DNA of 6,430 nt from Candidatus Schekmanbacteria bacterium (GTDB lineage: Bacteria > Schekmanbacteria > GWA2-38-11 > J061): positions 1 to 6,430 of the forward strand of contig RFHX01000234.1 of NCBI GenBank assembly GCA_003695725.1, written 5' to 3'. Under the pieces are notes generated by a model that saw only the letters and a list, made by a program, of their open reading frames with translations, was not told where the DNA came from and did not search any database. Position 1 is the stretch's first letter. Each line of letters begins with the position of its first letter. Position numbers and translations under genes: made by a program. This document shows, in pieces, positions 1-6,430 of the stretch.

Positions 1-2
1 AC

Positions 3-50
3 CGTATGGAAAGCATAATTAGAGAATATGCAAAGAATTCTACGGTCTAA
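3..50 (+). CDS. Possible C-terminal tail of an upstream gene (partial)
   Basis: One forward frame is open from the left edge to a TAA at 48-50 and reads RMESIIREYAKNSTV, a short charged, helix-prone tail. The other two forward frames stop within the first 22 bases. This is compatible with the end of an upstream protein, but 15 codons are too few to identify a family or to exclude chance. If real, the upstream gene ends 123 bases before ilvD and probably lies outside this operon. Confidence 0.3.
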   Translation, partial: RMESIIREYAKNSTV

Positions 51-173
51 TTTTCACAAATAATATAAAAATCAGTTTTTTCCCTTCACCAATTATTAAT
101 ACTTGCATTGTATCTTCAGTTTGTTGTAGAAATCATTACAAAATCAATGAAATAGTCATATGGAGATTTCTTT
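51..173 (+). promoter_or_regulatory. AT-rich leader upstream of ilvD, probable operon promoter region
   Basis: This is the only sizeable non-coding stretch in the window, so transcription of the operon most likely starts in or just before it. A weak sigma-70-like pair is TTGCAT at 103-108 and TAGAAA at 127-132, 18 bases apart. The matches are only 3/6 and 4/6, so the assignment is tentative. A small inverted repeat (TTGTA 124-128, TACAA 137-141) is too weak to be a terminator. I see no GC-rich hairpin with a T-run, no leader peptide rich in branched-chain codons and no T-box-like element, so classical ilv attenuation is not supported. A ribosome binding site GGAG lies at 162-165, eight bases before the ilvD ATG. 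Confidence 0.4.
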
Positions 174-1832
174 ATGAAAAGTAGAGAAGTAAAAGATGGA
201 ATAGAGAGAGCGCCTCATAGAGCGCTTTTTCATGCAACAGGAGTTAGAAAAAGCGATTTTAAAAAGCCCTTTATTGGTATTGTATCAAGTTTTACTGATT
301 TGATTCCCGGCCATATAGGAATGCGTGACCTAGAACGATTTGTAGAGAAAGGAGTCCATTCGGCAGGAGGCTACCCTTTTATTTTTTGCGTACCAGGCAT
401 TTGCGATGGCATTGCTATGGGGCATAAAGGAATGAGTTATTCACTACCTTCGAGAGAGTTGATTGCAGATATAATTGAGTCAGTTACTTTAGCCCACAGT
501 TTAGATGGCCTCGTTATGATTACAAATTGTGATAAGATTACCCCTGGTATGCTAATGGCGGCAGCAAGGCTCGATGTGCCTTCAATTGTTTTGACTGCAG
601 GACCTATGATCACAGGGAGACTCGAGAAAAAGAAGCTTTCCTTGGTAAGAGATACTTTTGAAGGTGTTGGAAGATGCAAAAGCGGAGAAATATCTTTGGG
701 AAAACTTGGCGAGCTTGAAATGGAAGCATGTCCCGGACCTGGCTCTTGTCAAGGGCTTTATACAGCTAATACAATGGCTTGCCTCACAGAAGCTATGGGT
801 ATGTCATTAAGCGGATGTGCAACAGGTCTTGCAGGATTGTCAAAAAAGAGAAGAATCGCCTTAGATTCAGGAGAAAGGATTGTTAAACTGATAAAGGATA
901 AAATTACACCAAGAAAAATTCTAAATATCAATGCTTTTAGAAATGCAATCATAGTTGATTTGGCTCTTGGCGGATCAACAAATACAACTCTGCATTTGCC
1001 TGCTATTGCTTATGAAGCAGGTGTAAATTTGAAGCTTGAGGAATTTGACAAGTTGAGCAAAAAAATTCCGCATATAACTCTTCTTGAGCCAGCAGGCAAT
1101 CATTATATGGAAGACCTTGAATATGCAGGAGGAATACCTGCTGTTTTGCATACTCTCAAAGATAAATTATATGACAATATTACTGTTTCCGGGCGAAGCA
1201 TAAAGGCAATAGCCAAATCTGCAAAAGTTTACGATAGGGATGTGATAAGACCCCTTTCAAAGGCATATCATACGGAGGGGGGATTGGCAGTTTTGAAAGG
1301 GACACTGGCACCTGATGGTGCAGTAGTCAAACAAGGTGCTGTTGTAGAATCAATGCTTAAATTCAAAGGTAAGGCGAAGGTTTTCGATTCAGAGGAGGAG
1401 GCAATCAAAGCAATTACGGGACAAAAAATAAAGGCAGGAGATGTTGTTGTCATCAGATATGAAGGTCCGCGCGGAGGCCCAGGGATGAGAGAAATGCTGC
1501 TGCCTACAGCGGCCTTAATAGGCATAGGTTTAGGCGATAAGGTTGCTCTTGTTACAGACGGTCGTTTTTCAGGTGGGACGAGAGGCCCGTGTATTGGTCA
1601 TATCTCTCCTGAAGCAGCAAGTGGAGGACCTATTGCCGCAGTCAAAAATGGAGATATAATATCTATAGACATTCCAAATAGAAAAATAGATCTTCTCATA
1701 AGCAAAGGTGAGCTCAAAAAGAGGCTGAGTAAAATAAAACACCCTAAAGCAAAAATTACTGAAGGATATTTGGCAAGATATGCCTCTTTTGTACAGTCTG
1801 CAAATACCGGAGCTATCGTTAAAAAGATTTAA
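174..1832 (+). CDS. ilvD: Dihydroxy-acid dehydratase, Fe-S enzyme of valine/isoleucine synthesis
   Basis: IlvD is cytosolic and dehydrates 2,3-dihydroxy-isovalerate and 2,3-dihydroxy-3-methylvalerate to the 2-oxo acids that precede valine and isoleucine. The 552 residues match the shorter, full-length form of the IlvD/Edd family. Visible motifs are SFTDLIPGH (39-47), CDGIAMGH (77-84), [10 protein letters not shown] (90-99), NCDKITPGM (118-126) with cluster Cys119 and metal-site Asp120/Lys121, [16 protein letters not shown] (186-201) with cluster Cys192, [10 protein letters not shown] (431-440), and [12 protein letters not shown] (461-472) with the presumed catalytic Ser466. The early Cys of the [2Fe-2S] subgroup is absent; the PGH segment resembles E. 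coli IlvD, so an oxygen-sensitive [4Fe-4S] cluster is inferred. The ATG start has GGAG eight bases upstream. It heads the operon, 18 bases before ilvB. Paralogous sugar-acid dehydratases are the only serious alternative, and the ilv context argues strongly against them. Confidence 0.97.
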   Translation: MKSREVKDGIERAPHRALFHATGVRKSDFKKPFIGIVSSFTDLIPGHIGMRDLERFVEKGVHSAGGYPFIFCVPGICDGIAMGHKGMSYSLPSRELIADIIESVTLAHSLDGLVMITNCDKITPGMLMAAARLDVPSIVLTAGPMITGRLEKKKLSLVRDTFEGVGRCKSGEISLGKLGELEMEACPGPGSCQGLYTANTMACLTEAMGMSLSGCATGLAGLSKKRRIALDSGERIVKLIKDKITPRKILNINAFRNAIIVDLALGGSTNTTLHLPAIAYEAGVNLKLEEFDKLSKKIPHITLLEPAGNHYMEDLEYAGGIPAVLHTLKDKLYDNITVSGRSIKAIAKSAKVYDRDVIRPLSKAYHTEGGLAVLKGTLAPDGAVVKQGAVVESMLKFKGKAKVFDSEEEAIKAITGQKIKAGDVVVIRYEGPRGGPGMREMLLPTAALIGIGLGDKVALVTDGRFSGGTRGPCIGHISPEAASGGPIAAVKNGDIISIDIPNRKIDLLISKGELKKRLSKIKHPKAKITEGYLARYASFVQSANTGAIVKKI

Positions 1833-1838
1833 GTCTTC

Positions 1839-1844
1839 GAGGAG
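1839..1844 (+). promoter_or_regulatory. Ribosome binding site that fixes the TTG start of ilvB
   Basis: GAGGAG ends six bases before the TTG at 1851. A second purine run, GGGAG, directly abuts the TTG. Reading upstream in the ilvB frame there is no ATG or GTG before the ilvD stop at 1830-1832, and the first internal in-frame Met is residue 69, beyond the cofactor-binding Glu48. The TTG is therefore the only sensible start. Confidence 0.8.
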
Positions 1845-1850
1845 TGGGAG

Positions 1851-3533
1851 TTGAAGAAAGGTTCTGAAATAATTGTAGAGTGCCTTGAAAGGGAGAATGT
1901 AAAGCATATTTTTGGACTTCCCGGAGCCGTGTTATGCGACGTGTACGATGTATTGCATGATTCTCCTATCGATTTTATCATTTGCAGACATGAACAAGCC
2001 GCGGCGCATGCAGCCGACGGTTATGCTCGCGTTTCAGGAAAGACAGGTGTATGTATGGTAACTTCAGGGCCGGGAGCCACTAATATAGTAACTGGTTTGG
2101 CAACGGCTTATATGGATTCTATACCGATGGTTGCTTTTACAGGGCAAGTTCCTACAACTATGATAGGCGATGATGCTTTTCAAGAAGCAGACATTGCAGG
2201 TATAACGAGAACAATTACAAAGCATAATTATCTCGTAAATGATATTAAGGACCTTGCAAGGATTATAAGGGAAGCCTTTTATATTGCCTCAACAGGAAGG
2301 CCTGGTCCGGTTTTGGTTGACCTTCCAAAGGATATTATACATTCAAAAACTAAATTTGAATATCCTGAAAAGGTTTCCATAAGAGGTTATAATCCAAATC
2401 TTAAGGGGCATCCAAAGCAGATTGAAAAGATTGCAGTAAAGCTTTCCGAGGCGAAAAGGCCTGTAATCTATATGGGTGGTGGAGTAATCTTGTCAAATGC
2501 AAGTAGAGAAGTTGAAGAGTTGGCACATATGCTCAATATTCCTGTAACTTCTACTCTTATGGGATTGGGTGGATTCCCTTCAAATGACAAGTTGTTTCTC
2601 GGAATGCTTGGAATGCATGGCACCTATTGGGCAAATATGGCGACAAATAATTCAGACCTGATTATTGCTTTGGGAGCAAGGTTTGATGACCGTGTTACGG
2701 GCAGGATTGATAAATTTGCACCTGATGCCACAGTTGTTCATATTGATATTGACCCCTCTGCAATAAGTAAAAATATCACGGTAGATATCCCGGTTGTAGG
2801 CGATGTTAAAGAGGTCCTGAAGCATCTGAACGAAGAAGTTAAAAAGAGGATTAAATCGAAACCCAAAAGGACTGAATGGTTCAAAGAGATTGAAAAATGG
2901 AAGGCGAAGCATCCCTTGCTCTATGGTGATGGAAAAAAAGGGTATTTGAAACCGCAATGGGTGATAGAAAAAATATCGGAATTGGCAGATGACAGTGCAA
3001 TAATAACGACTGATGTGGGCCAGCATCAAATGTGGACTGCACAGTATTTCAAATTTAAAAAACCGCGCACTTGGCTTACATCAGGCGGATTGGGAACGAT
3101 GGGATATGGACTTCCTGCTGCAATTGGTGCTAAAATGGCAAATCCAAAAAGTATTGTCGTCAATATTTCAGGAGATGGTAGTTTCCAAATGAATTGTCAG
3201 GAGATTGCGACTGCCAAGACTTACGGTGTCCCTTTTATTTCTATAGTTTTAAACAATAACAGCTATGGAATGGTAAGACAGTATCAAACTATATTTTATA
3301 AAAAGAGGTACTATGCCACTGATCTCGACTTTAATCCTGACTTTGTAAAATTAGCTGAAAGTTTAGGGGCTGAAGGGTATTATGTAGATGATGAAAAAAA
3401 ATTTATTGATATTTTCAAGAAATCATTGAAATCTAAATTGCCGGTTGTCATTGAAGTTAAGATAGAAAAGGATGAGAAAGTATTCCCAATGGTTCCGGCA
3501 GGTGGTTCTGTAAAGGATATTTTGGTAGATTAA
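1851..3533 (+). CDS. ilvB: Acetohydroxyacid (acetolactate) synthase, large catalytic subunit
   Basis: This ThDP-, FAD- and Mg-dependent enzyme condenses two pyruvates to 2-acetolactate, or pyruvate with 2-oxobutyrate to 2-aceto-2-hydroxybutyrate. It is the committed step of branched-chain amino-acid synthesis. The 560 residues are full length with the three usual domains. The ThDP pyrimidine domain (about 1-165) has Glu48 in RHEQAAAHAADGYAR, TSGPGATN and TGQVPTTMIGDDAFQEAD. The central FAD-binding domain (about 190-325) has GARFDDRVTG (275-284). The ThDP pyrophosphate domain (about 365-545) has the GDG...NN motif (GDG 441-443, NNN 468-470). It starts at TTG with a strong Shine-Dalgarno site and no alternative start. 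Its stop abuts the ilvN ATG, as expected for subunits made together. Odd points: LPGAV (23-27) replaces the usual PGGA, Tyr478 replaces the usual Trp, and Ala550 lies in the C-terminal inhibitor-site loop. The adjacent ilvN, together with the RHEQ, QEAD and GMVRQ motifs, favours biosynthetic AHAS over catabolic acetolactate synthase. Confidence 0.97.
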   Translation: MKKGSEIIVECLERENVKHIFGLPGAVLCDVYDVLHDSPIDFIICRHEQAAAHAADGYARVSGKTGVCMVTSGPGATNIVTGLATAYMDSIPMVAFTGQVPTTMIGDDAFQEADIAGITRTITKHNYLVNDIKDLARIIREAFYIASTGRPGPVLVDLPKDIIHSKTKFEYPEKVSIRGYNPNLKGHPKQIEKIAVKLSEAKRPVIYMGGGVILSNASREVEELAHMLNIPVTSTLMGLGGFPSNDKLFLGMLGMHGTYWANMATNNSDLIIALGARFDDRVTGRIDKFAPDATVVHIDIDPSAISKNITVDIPVVGDVKEVLKHLNEEVKKRIKSKPKRTEWFKEIEKWKAKHPLLYGDGKKGYLKPQWVIEKISELADDSAIITTDVGQHQMWTAQYFKFKKPRTWLTSGGLGTMGYGLPAAIGAKMANPKSIVVNISGDGSFQMNCQEIATAKTYGVPFISIVLNNNSYGMVRQYQTIFYKKRYYATDLDFNPDFVKLAESLGAEGYYVDDEKKFIDIFKKSLKSKLPVVIEVKIEKDEKVFPMVPAGGSVKDILVD

Positions 3534-4022
3534 ATGAAACATATTATTTCTGTATTGGTAGAAAACAAATTTGGTGTTCTTGCAAGAGTTGCGGGCCTTT
3601 TTTCAGCAAGGGGTTTTAACATCAAATCGCTCTCTGTTGGAGAAACGATTGACCCAACAGTTTCTCGAATGACAATCATATCGGCAGGCGATGACCAGAT
3701 AATAGAGCAGGTGATAAAACAGTTGAGACGCCTTGTTGATGTCATTAAAGTGACCGATTTGACAGGAGAAGATTATGTTGATAGAGAGATGGTTTTAATT
3801 AAAGTTAATGCAGAACCAAAGGTGCGTTCTGAATTAATGCAGATAATAGATATATTTAGGACAAAAATAATAGATGTTGCTCCACGCAGTTTTATTGTGG
3901 AAGCAACTGGAGACAATGACAAAATAAATGCCCTCATTGACTTGTTGAGGCCTTTCGGCATTAAGGAAATTGCCCGTACCGGATGTGTTGCAATGAGTAG
4001 AGGGAGCAAAAGCAAAAAATAA
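3534..4022 (+). CDS. ilvN: Acetohydroxyacid synthase, small regulatory (ACT-domain) subunit
   Basis: This subunit binds the IlvB catalytic subunit, raises its activity and usually confers feedback inhibition by valine. At 162 residues it has the IlvH/IlvN type-III length. The N-terminal ACT domain (about 1-75) begins MKHIISVLVENKFGVLARV and continues GLFSARGFNIKSLSVG and DPTVSRMTI. The C-terminal domain (about 80-158) includes DREMVLIKV and EIARTGCVAMSRG. Gly14 and Asn29, positions where changes in E. coli IlvH abolish valine inhibition, are both present at the same numbering, so valine sensitivity is predicted. The ATG follows the ilvB TAA with no spacer. The nearest purine-rich site (AAAGGA, 3512-3517) lies 16 bases upstream, too far for normal spacing, so translation probably depends on coupling to ilvB. 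ilvC follows 21 bases later. The name ilvH is equally valid for this protein. Confidence 0.96.
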   Translation: MKHIISVLVENKFGVLARVAGLFSARGFNIKSLSVGETIDPTVSRMTIISAGDDQIIEQVIKQLRRLVDVIKVTDLTGEDYVDREMVLIKVNAEPKVRSELMQIIDIFRTKIIDVAPRSFIVEATGDNDKINALIDLLRPFGIKEIARTGCVAMSRGSKSKK

Positions 4023-4028
4023 TTTAAT

Positions 4029-4034
4029 GGAGGA
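4029..4034 (+). promoter_or_regulatory. Strong ribosome binding site of ilvC
   Basis: GGAGGA ends nine bases before the ilvC ATG, in the 21-base gap after ilvN. It is the closest match to the Shine-Dalgarno consensus in the window. This suggests ilvC is initiated independently and at a high rate, unlike the coupled ilvN and psd starts on either side. Confidence 0.75.
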
Positions 4035-4043
4035 TTAATTGGT

Positions 4044-5048
4044 ATGCTTAAGATTTATCATGAAAAGGATGCTGACTTGAAGTTTCTAAAGAAAAAAACA
4101 ATCGCTATTTTAGGATATGGAAGTCAAGGCCATGCGCAAGCGCAAAATCTTAGAGATAGCGGGCTAAATGTCATAGTCAGCGAACTTAAAGGTTCAAAAC
4201 AATGGAAAGAGGCAAAAAAAGCCGGTTTTGAAGTTTTCGAAGCGGCTGAAGCAAGCGCAAAAGCAGATTATATTCAGGTATTGGTTCCAGACGAATTTCA
4301 AAGCTCCATTTATCACAATTCTATAAAGAACAATTTGAAGAAAGGAGATATTCTCGGTTTTTCTCATGGATTCAATATTCACTTTCATCAGATTGAACCT
4401 CCAGAAGATGTGGATGTTGTTATGGTGGCGCCTAAAGGCCCGGGACATCTTGTAAGGCGCCTATATACTGAAGGCAAGGGTGTTCCAGCATTGGTTGCTG
4501 TTCAGAATGATGCATCGAAGCAGGCAAAAAAGATTGCTCTAGCATATGCTAAGGGGCTTGGTGCGACAAGGGCAGGAGTAATCGAGACGACTTTCAAGGA
4601 AGAAACGGAAACAGACCTTTTTGGCGAGCAGGTAGTCCTTTGCGGAGGAGTTACGGAACTAATTCGAGCCGGATTTGATACTCTCGTTGAAGCAGGATAT
4701 CAGCCTGAAATCGCATATTTTGAATGTCTTCATGAACTGAAATTGATAGTTGACCTTATCTATGAAGGCGGTATTGCCAATATGCGCTATTCCATCAGCA
4801 ACACTGCGGAATATGGTGATTTGACAAGAGGCCCGCGTGTCATAACAGAGGAAACGCGTAAAGAGATGAAAAAGATTTTGAAGGAAATTCAATCAGGGGA
4901 ATTTGCACGGGAATGGATAAATGAGAATCAGGCAAATGGTCCAGTATTCAAAGCATTGAGAAAACAAGGAGAAAATCATTTAATAGAGGAAGTTGGCAAA
5001 AAATTAAGAGGAATGATGTCTTGGATAGGGAAGCCGGTTAACAAGTAA
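4044..5048 (+). CDS. ilvC: Ketol-acid reductoisomerase, class I (short form)
   Basis: IlvC is a Mg- and NAD(P)H-dependent cytosolic enzyme. It isomerises and reduces 2-acetolactate to 2,3-dihydroxy-isovalerate, and the ethyl analogue for isoleucine. At 334 residues it is the short class I form with one C-terminal knotted domain. The N-terminal Rossmann domain (about 1-182) has [17 protein letters not shown] (24-40), FSHGFNIHF with His108, and APKGPGH with Lys131. The C-terminal domain has metal ligands Asp191 and Glu195 in DLFGEQ, Glu227 and Glu231 in FECLHEL, and substrate-binding Ser252 in [11 protein letters not shown]. All catalytic residues are intact. The cofactor loop after strand beta-2 reads SELKGSKQW (46-54), where NADPH-type enzymes typically have GLR.GS.SW. 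The phosphate-binding Arg is Leu48, Glu47 is gained and the last Ser is Gln53, which points to NADH preference. A strong Shine-Dalgarno site precedes the ATG. Confidence 0.98.
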   Translation: MLKIYHEKDADLKFLKKKTIAILGYGSQGHAQAQNLRDSGLNVIVSELKGSKQWKEAKKAGFEVFEAAEASAKADYIQVLVPDEFQSSIYHNSIKNNLKKGDILGFSHGFNIHFHQIEPPEDVDVVMVAPKGPGHLVRRLYTEGKGVPALVAVQNDASKQAKKIALAYAKGLGATRAGVIETTFKEETETDLFGEQVVLCGGVTELIRAGFDTLVEAGYQPEIAYFECLHELKLIVDLIYEGGIANMRYSISNTAEYGDLTRGPRVITEETRKEMKKILKEIQSGEFAREWINENQANGPVFKALRKQGENHLIEEVGKKLRGMMSWIGKPVNK

Positions 5049-5062
5049 TTTTGTGTGACGCA

Positions 5063-5698
5063 ATGCACATTCCGCTGGCAAAGGACGGGCTTCGATTTAT
5101 TATTCCTCTTGGAGTTGTTACATTTGCAGCATGGATAATCGAAGCTCCATATCCCTTAAATATGTTCCTAACATTGCTAACTTTTTTTGTAACCGCTTTT
5201 TTTAGAGATCCAGAAAGAAAAGTTCCAAAAGGTTCTAATCTGGTAGTTTCACCAGCTGATGGGACAATATTGAAGGTTGAAAGAATTAATGAAACACCAT
5301 ATATCAAAAATGGATGTATTATGGTGAGCATATTTATGTCAGTTTTCAATGTACATGTGAATAGAATGCCAGTTGAGGGGATTGTGGAAAAGATTATTTA
5401 TAGTTCGGGAAAATTTATTTCCGCATTTAAAGATAAGGCTTCCGCTGATAATGAAAAAAATGCTATAATATTAAATTCGGGAAGGCATAAAGTAGTGCTC
5501 GTACAGATTGCTGGTCTGATTGCAAGAAGAATTGTTTGTTGGGTCAAAGAAGGGGAGAAGGTAAAAGCTGGAGCGCGATTTGGGTTAATTCGTTTTGGGT
5601 CTAGAGTTGACATATATTTGCCCGATAATTTTGTGCCTTCAATCAAAGTAAAAGACAAAGTAAAAGCAGGTAAAACAATTTTAGGAACATTACAATGA
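5063..5698 (+). CDS. psd: Phosphatidylserine decarboxylase proenzyme, short type
   Basis: Psd decarboxylates phosphatidylserine to phosphatidylethanolamine at the membrane. It uses a pyruvoyl group formed by self-cleavage of the proenzyme. With the ATG at 5063 it has 211 residues, typical of the short bacterial/archaeal-type Psd. Two hydrophobic N-terminal segments (about 11-25 and 31-47) anchor it. Family motifs follow: FRDPER (47-52), SPADG with presumed catalytic Asp66, NVHVNRMP with His98, and RFGSRVD, where cleavage between Gly179 and Ser180 would leave a pyruvoyl alpha chain of about 32 residues. The start is uncertain. A TTG at 5051 in the same frame would add four residues (LCDA) and leave only 2 bases after ilvC. 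I prefer the ATG because MHIPLAKDG looks like a normal family N-terminus. Neither start has a clear Shine-Dalgarno site, so coupling to ilvC is likely. It overlaps pssA, the preceding enzyme of its pathway. Confidence 0.94.
   Translation: MHIPLAKDGLRFIIPLGVVTFAAWIIEAPYPLNMFLTLLTFFVTAFFRDPERKVPKGSNLVVSPADGTILKVERINETPYIKNGCIMVSIFMSVFNVHVNRMPVEGIVEKIIYSSGKFISAFKDKASADNEKNAIILNSGRHKVVLVQIAGLIARRIVCWVKEGEKVKAGARFGLIRFGSRVDIYLPDNFVPSIKVKDKVKAGKTILGTLQ
5683..5687 (+). promoter_or_regulatory. Ribosome binding site for the overlapping pssA start
   Basis: AGGAA inside the last codons of psd ends seven bases before the ATG at 5695. That ATG shares ATGA with the psd stop. The spacing and the overlap together support this start for pssA and point to translational coupling of the two lipid genes. 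Confidence 0.6.
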
Positions 5699-6430
5699 GA
5701 AGAGGAATTTTTATTCTTCCGAGTCTATTTACGACAGGAAATGCATTATGTGGTTTCTACGCGATTATTGCGTCCATAAATGCAATAAACATTACGACAG
5801 GAAATGTTTTTTCAGTAGATAGGAAATGGATATTGAGGTCAGCTATTGCAATTATTCTTGGCGCATTTTTTGATGGTTTAGATGGAAGAGTTGCAAGAAG
5901 TACTAAAACAACTTCGAGATTTGGCTTGGAGTTTGATTCTCTTGCTGATTTATTGACCTTTGGTGTAGCACCTGCAATACTCGTATATGTTTGGGCTTTG
6001 AGGCCTTATGGGAAAATTGGGTGGGTTGCAGCTTTTTTGTATGTAATATGTACGGCATTGAGATTGGCAAGGTTTAATGTGCAGGCAACCGGCAAGAAAT
6101 CGAATTATTTTATAGGTCTGCCATCGCCTGCAGCAGCATCATTGATTGCAACACTTGTTATTTTTTATTTTTCTTATTGGGAATCAACAGAAGGTTTTTT
6201 CCGGTACAGAGCAATTATTTCAGTCGTTGCTGTTTATGTTGTTGCACTTTTTATGGTCAGTACTTTTAAATTTAGAAGTCTTGGCGGCATAGATTTTTCG
6301 AGAAGTAAGCCCTTTAATGTTTTGATAGGAATAATTCTTTTCCTATTTTTGATTTTGATGAAGCCTTCACTTATGTTTTTTGTAATATGTTGGGGATATT
6401 TTTTTGTTGCTCTATGCGAGGGTATCTATC
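5695..6430 (+). CDS. pssA: CDP-diacylglycerol-serine O-phosphatidyltransferase (partial at right edge)
   Basis: PssA is a membrane enzyme that joins CDP-diacylglycerol and L-serine to give phosphatidylserine and CMP; Psd then makes phosphatidylethanolamine. The window holds 245 codons without a stop. Family members are roughly 240-280 residues, so only a short tail is probably missing. The CDP-alcohol phosphatidyltransferase signature is perfect: DGLDGRVAR, eight residues, G77, D81 and D85, giving the four metal/substrate Asp residues 60, 63, 81 and 85. PssA-type motifs TFGVAPA (88-94), RLARFN (123-128) and GLPSPAAA (141-148) separate it from PgsA and other relatives. Hydrophobic segments lie at about 17-31, 46-59, 88-102, 108-122, 146-162, 172-190, 208-222 and 226-241. 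It therefore belongs to the integral-membrane Bacillus type, not the E. coli type. The loop at about 29-45 seems slightly longer than usual. The start overlaps the psd stop by four bases and has an upstream AGGAA. Confidence 0.95.
   Translation, partial: MRRGIFILPSLFTTGNALCGFYAIIASINAINITTGNVFSVDRKWILRSAIAIILGAFFDGLDGRVARSTKTTSRFGLEFDSLADLLTFGVAPAILVYVWALRPYGKIGWVAAFLYVICTALRLARFNVQATGKKSNYFIGLPSPAAASLIATLVIFYFSYWESTEGFFRYRAIISVVAVYVVALFMVSTFKFRSLGGIDFSRSKPFNVLIGIILFLFLILMKPSLMFFVICWGYFFVALCEGIY

Larger units (their letters stand above)
174..6430 (+). other. Probable single operon ilvD-ilvB-ilvN-ilvC-psd-pssA
   Basis: Six genes run in one direction with gaps of 18, 0, 21 and 2-14 bases and one 4-base overlap. 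No gap is large enough for an independent promoter plus terminator, and no hairpin with a T-run is seen between genes. One transcript from the 51-173 leader is the simplest reading. An internal promoter inside a coding region, for example within ilvC ahead of the lipid genes, cannot be excluded. From memory, related bacteria often continue this order with leuA, which would lie just past the right edge. Confidence 0.8.

Noticed and set aside
64-69. TATAAA as a promoter -10 box
   Set aside because: It is a good -10 match, but no -35-like sequence lies at a suitable distance upstream, and such strings are common in AT-rich spacers.
124-141. Inverted repeat TTGTA...TACAA in the leader as a terminator or operator
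   Set aside because: It has only five AT-rich pairs with an eight-base loop and no following T-run. It is too weak to support a function from sequence alone.
160-177. Five-codon frame ATG...TGA (MEISL) whose stop overlaps the ilvD ATG, and a two-codon ATG-AAA-TAG at 147-155
   Set aside because: They are too short to act as an attenuation leader peptide, have no ribosome binding site of their own, and are expected by chance in AT-rich DNA. The GGAG inside the first one serves ilvD.
2652-3029. 125-codon open frame on the minus strand inside ilvB
   Set aside because: It lies fully antisense to a strongly conserved coding region, its composition is that of a reverse-complement shadow, and no family motif is visible. 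The same holds for the other minus-strand frames under ilvD, ilvN, ilvC and psd.
5051-5062. TTG at 5051 as the true psd start
   Set aside because: It is possible and mentioned in the psd entry. I ranked it below the ATG at 5063 because neither has a Shine-Dalgarno site and the ATG gives a more family-like N-terminus. Homologue alignment would decide.
174-6430. Hidden novel system such as a defence island, mobile element, CRISPR array or biosynthetic cluster
   Set aside because: The whole span is accounted for by six full-length or nearly full-length housekeeping genes with intact active sites. No repeats, integrase, transposase or unexplained gene-sized gap is present.

Overview
The window is one tightly packed, single-strand (+) metabolic operon from an AT-rich bacterium. 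In order it carries ilvD, ilvB, ilvN, ilvC, psd and pssA. The first four genes encode all the shared enzymes of valine/isoleucine synthesis except the final aminotransferase. The last two encode the phosphatidylserine-to-phosphatidylethanolamine branch of phospholipid synthesis. pssA runs off the right edge of the window.

Layout: bases 1-50 may hold the last codons of an upstream gene. Bases 51-173 are an AT-rich leader with no recognisable attenuator, riboswitch or terminator. From 174 the genes follow with almost no spacing: ilvD to ilvB 18 nt, ilvB to ilvN 0 nt (TAAATG), ilvN to ilvC 21 nt, ilvC to psd 2 or 14 nt depending on the start, and psd to pssA a 4-nt ATGA overlap. No convincing gene lies on the minus strand. 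No RNA gene, mobile element, CRISPR array or terminator is visible.

How the genes work together: IlvB (catalytic) and IlvN (regulatory) form acetohydroxyacid synthase. IlvC reduces and isomerises its product. IlvD dehydrates that to the 2-oxo acid that is transaminated to valine or isoleucine, or drawn off to leucine. PssA condenses CDP-diacylglycerol with L-serine to make phosphatidylserine, and Psd decarboxylates it to phosphatidylethanolamine.

Organism: from memory, the order ilvB-ilvN-ilvC-psd-pssA, often followed by leuA, occurs in Geobacter-type Deltaproteobacteria and related lineages. The short Psd, the short class I KARI and the low GC fit an anaerobic or environmental lineage of that kind (Desulfobacterota, Nitrospirota or a candidate phylum). 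The sequence alone does not place it further.

I see no undescribed multi-gene system here. The best leads are inside known enzymes: a ketol-acid reductoisomerase whose cofactor loop looks NADH-type, an acetohydroxyacid synthase carrying non-canonical residues at several classical inhibitor-site positions, and the joining of amino-acid and membrane-lipid genes in one transcription unit.
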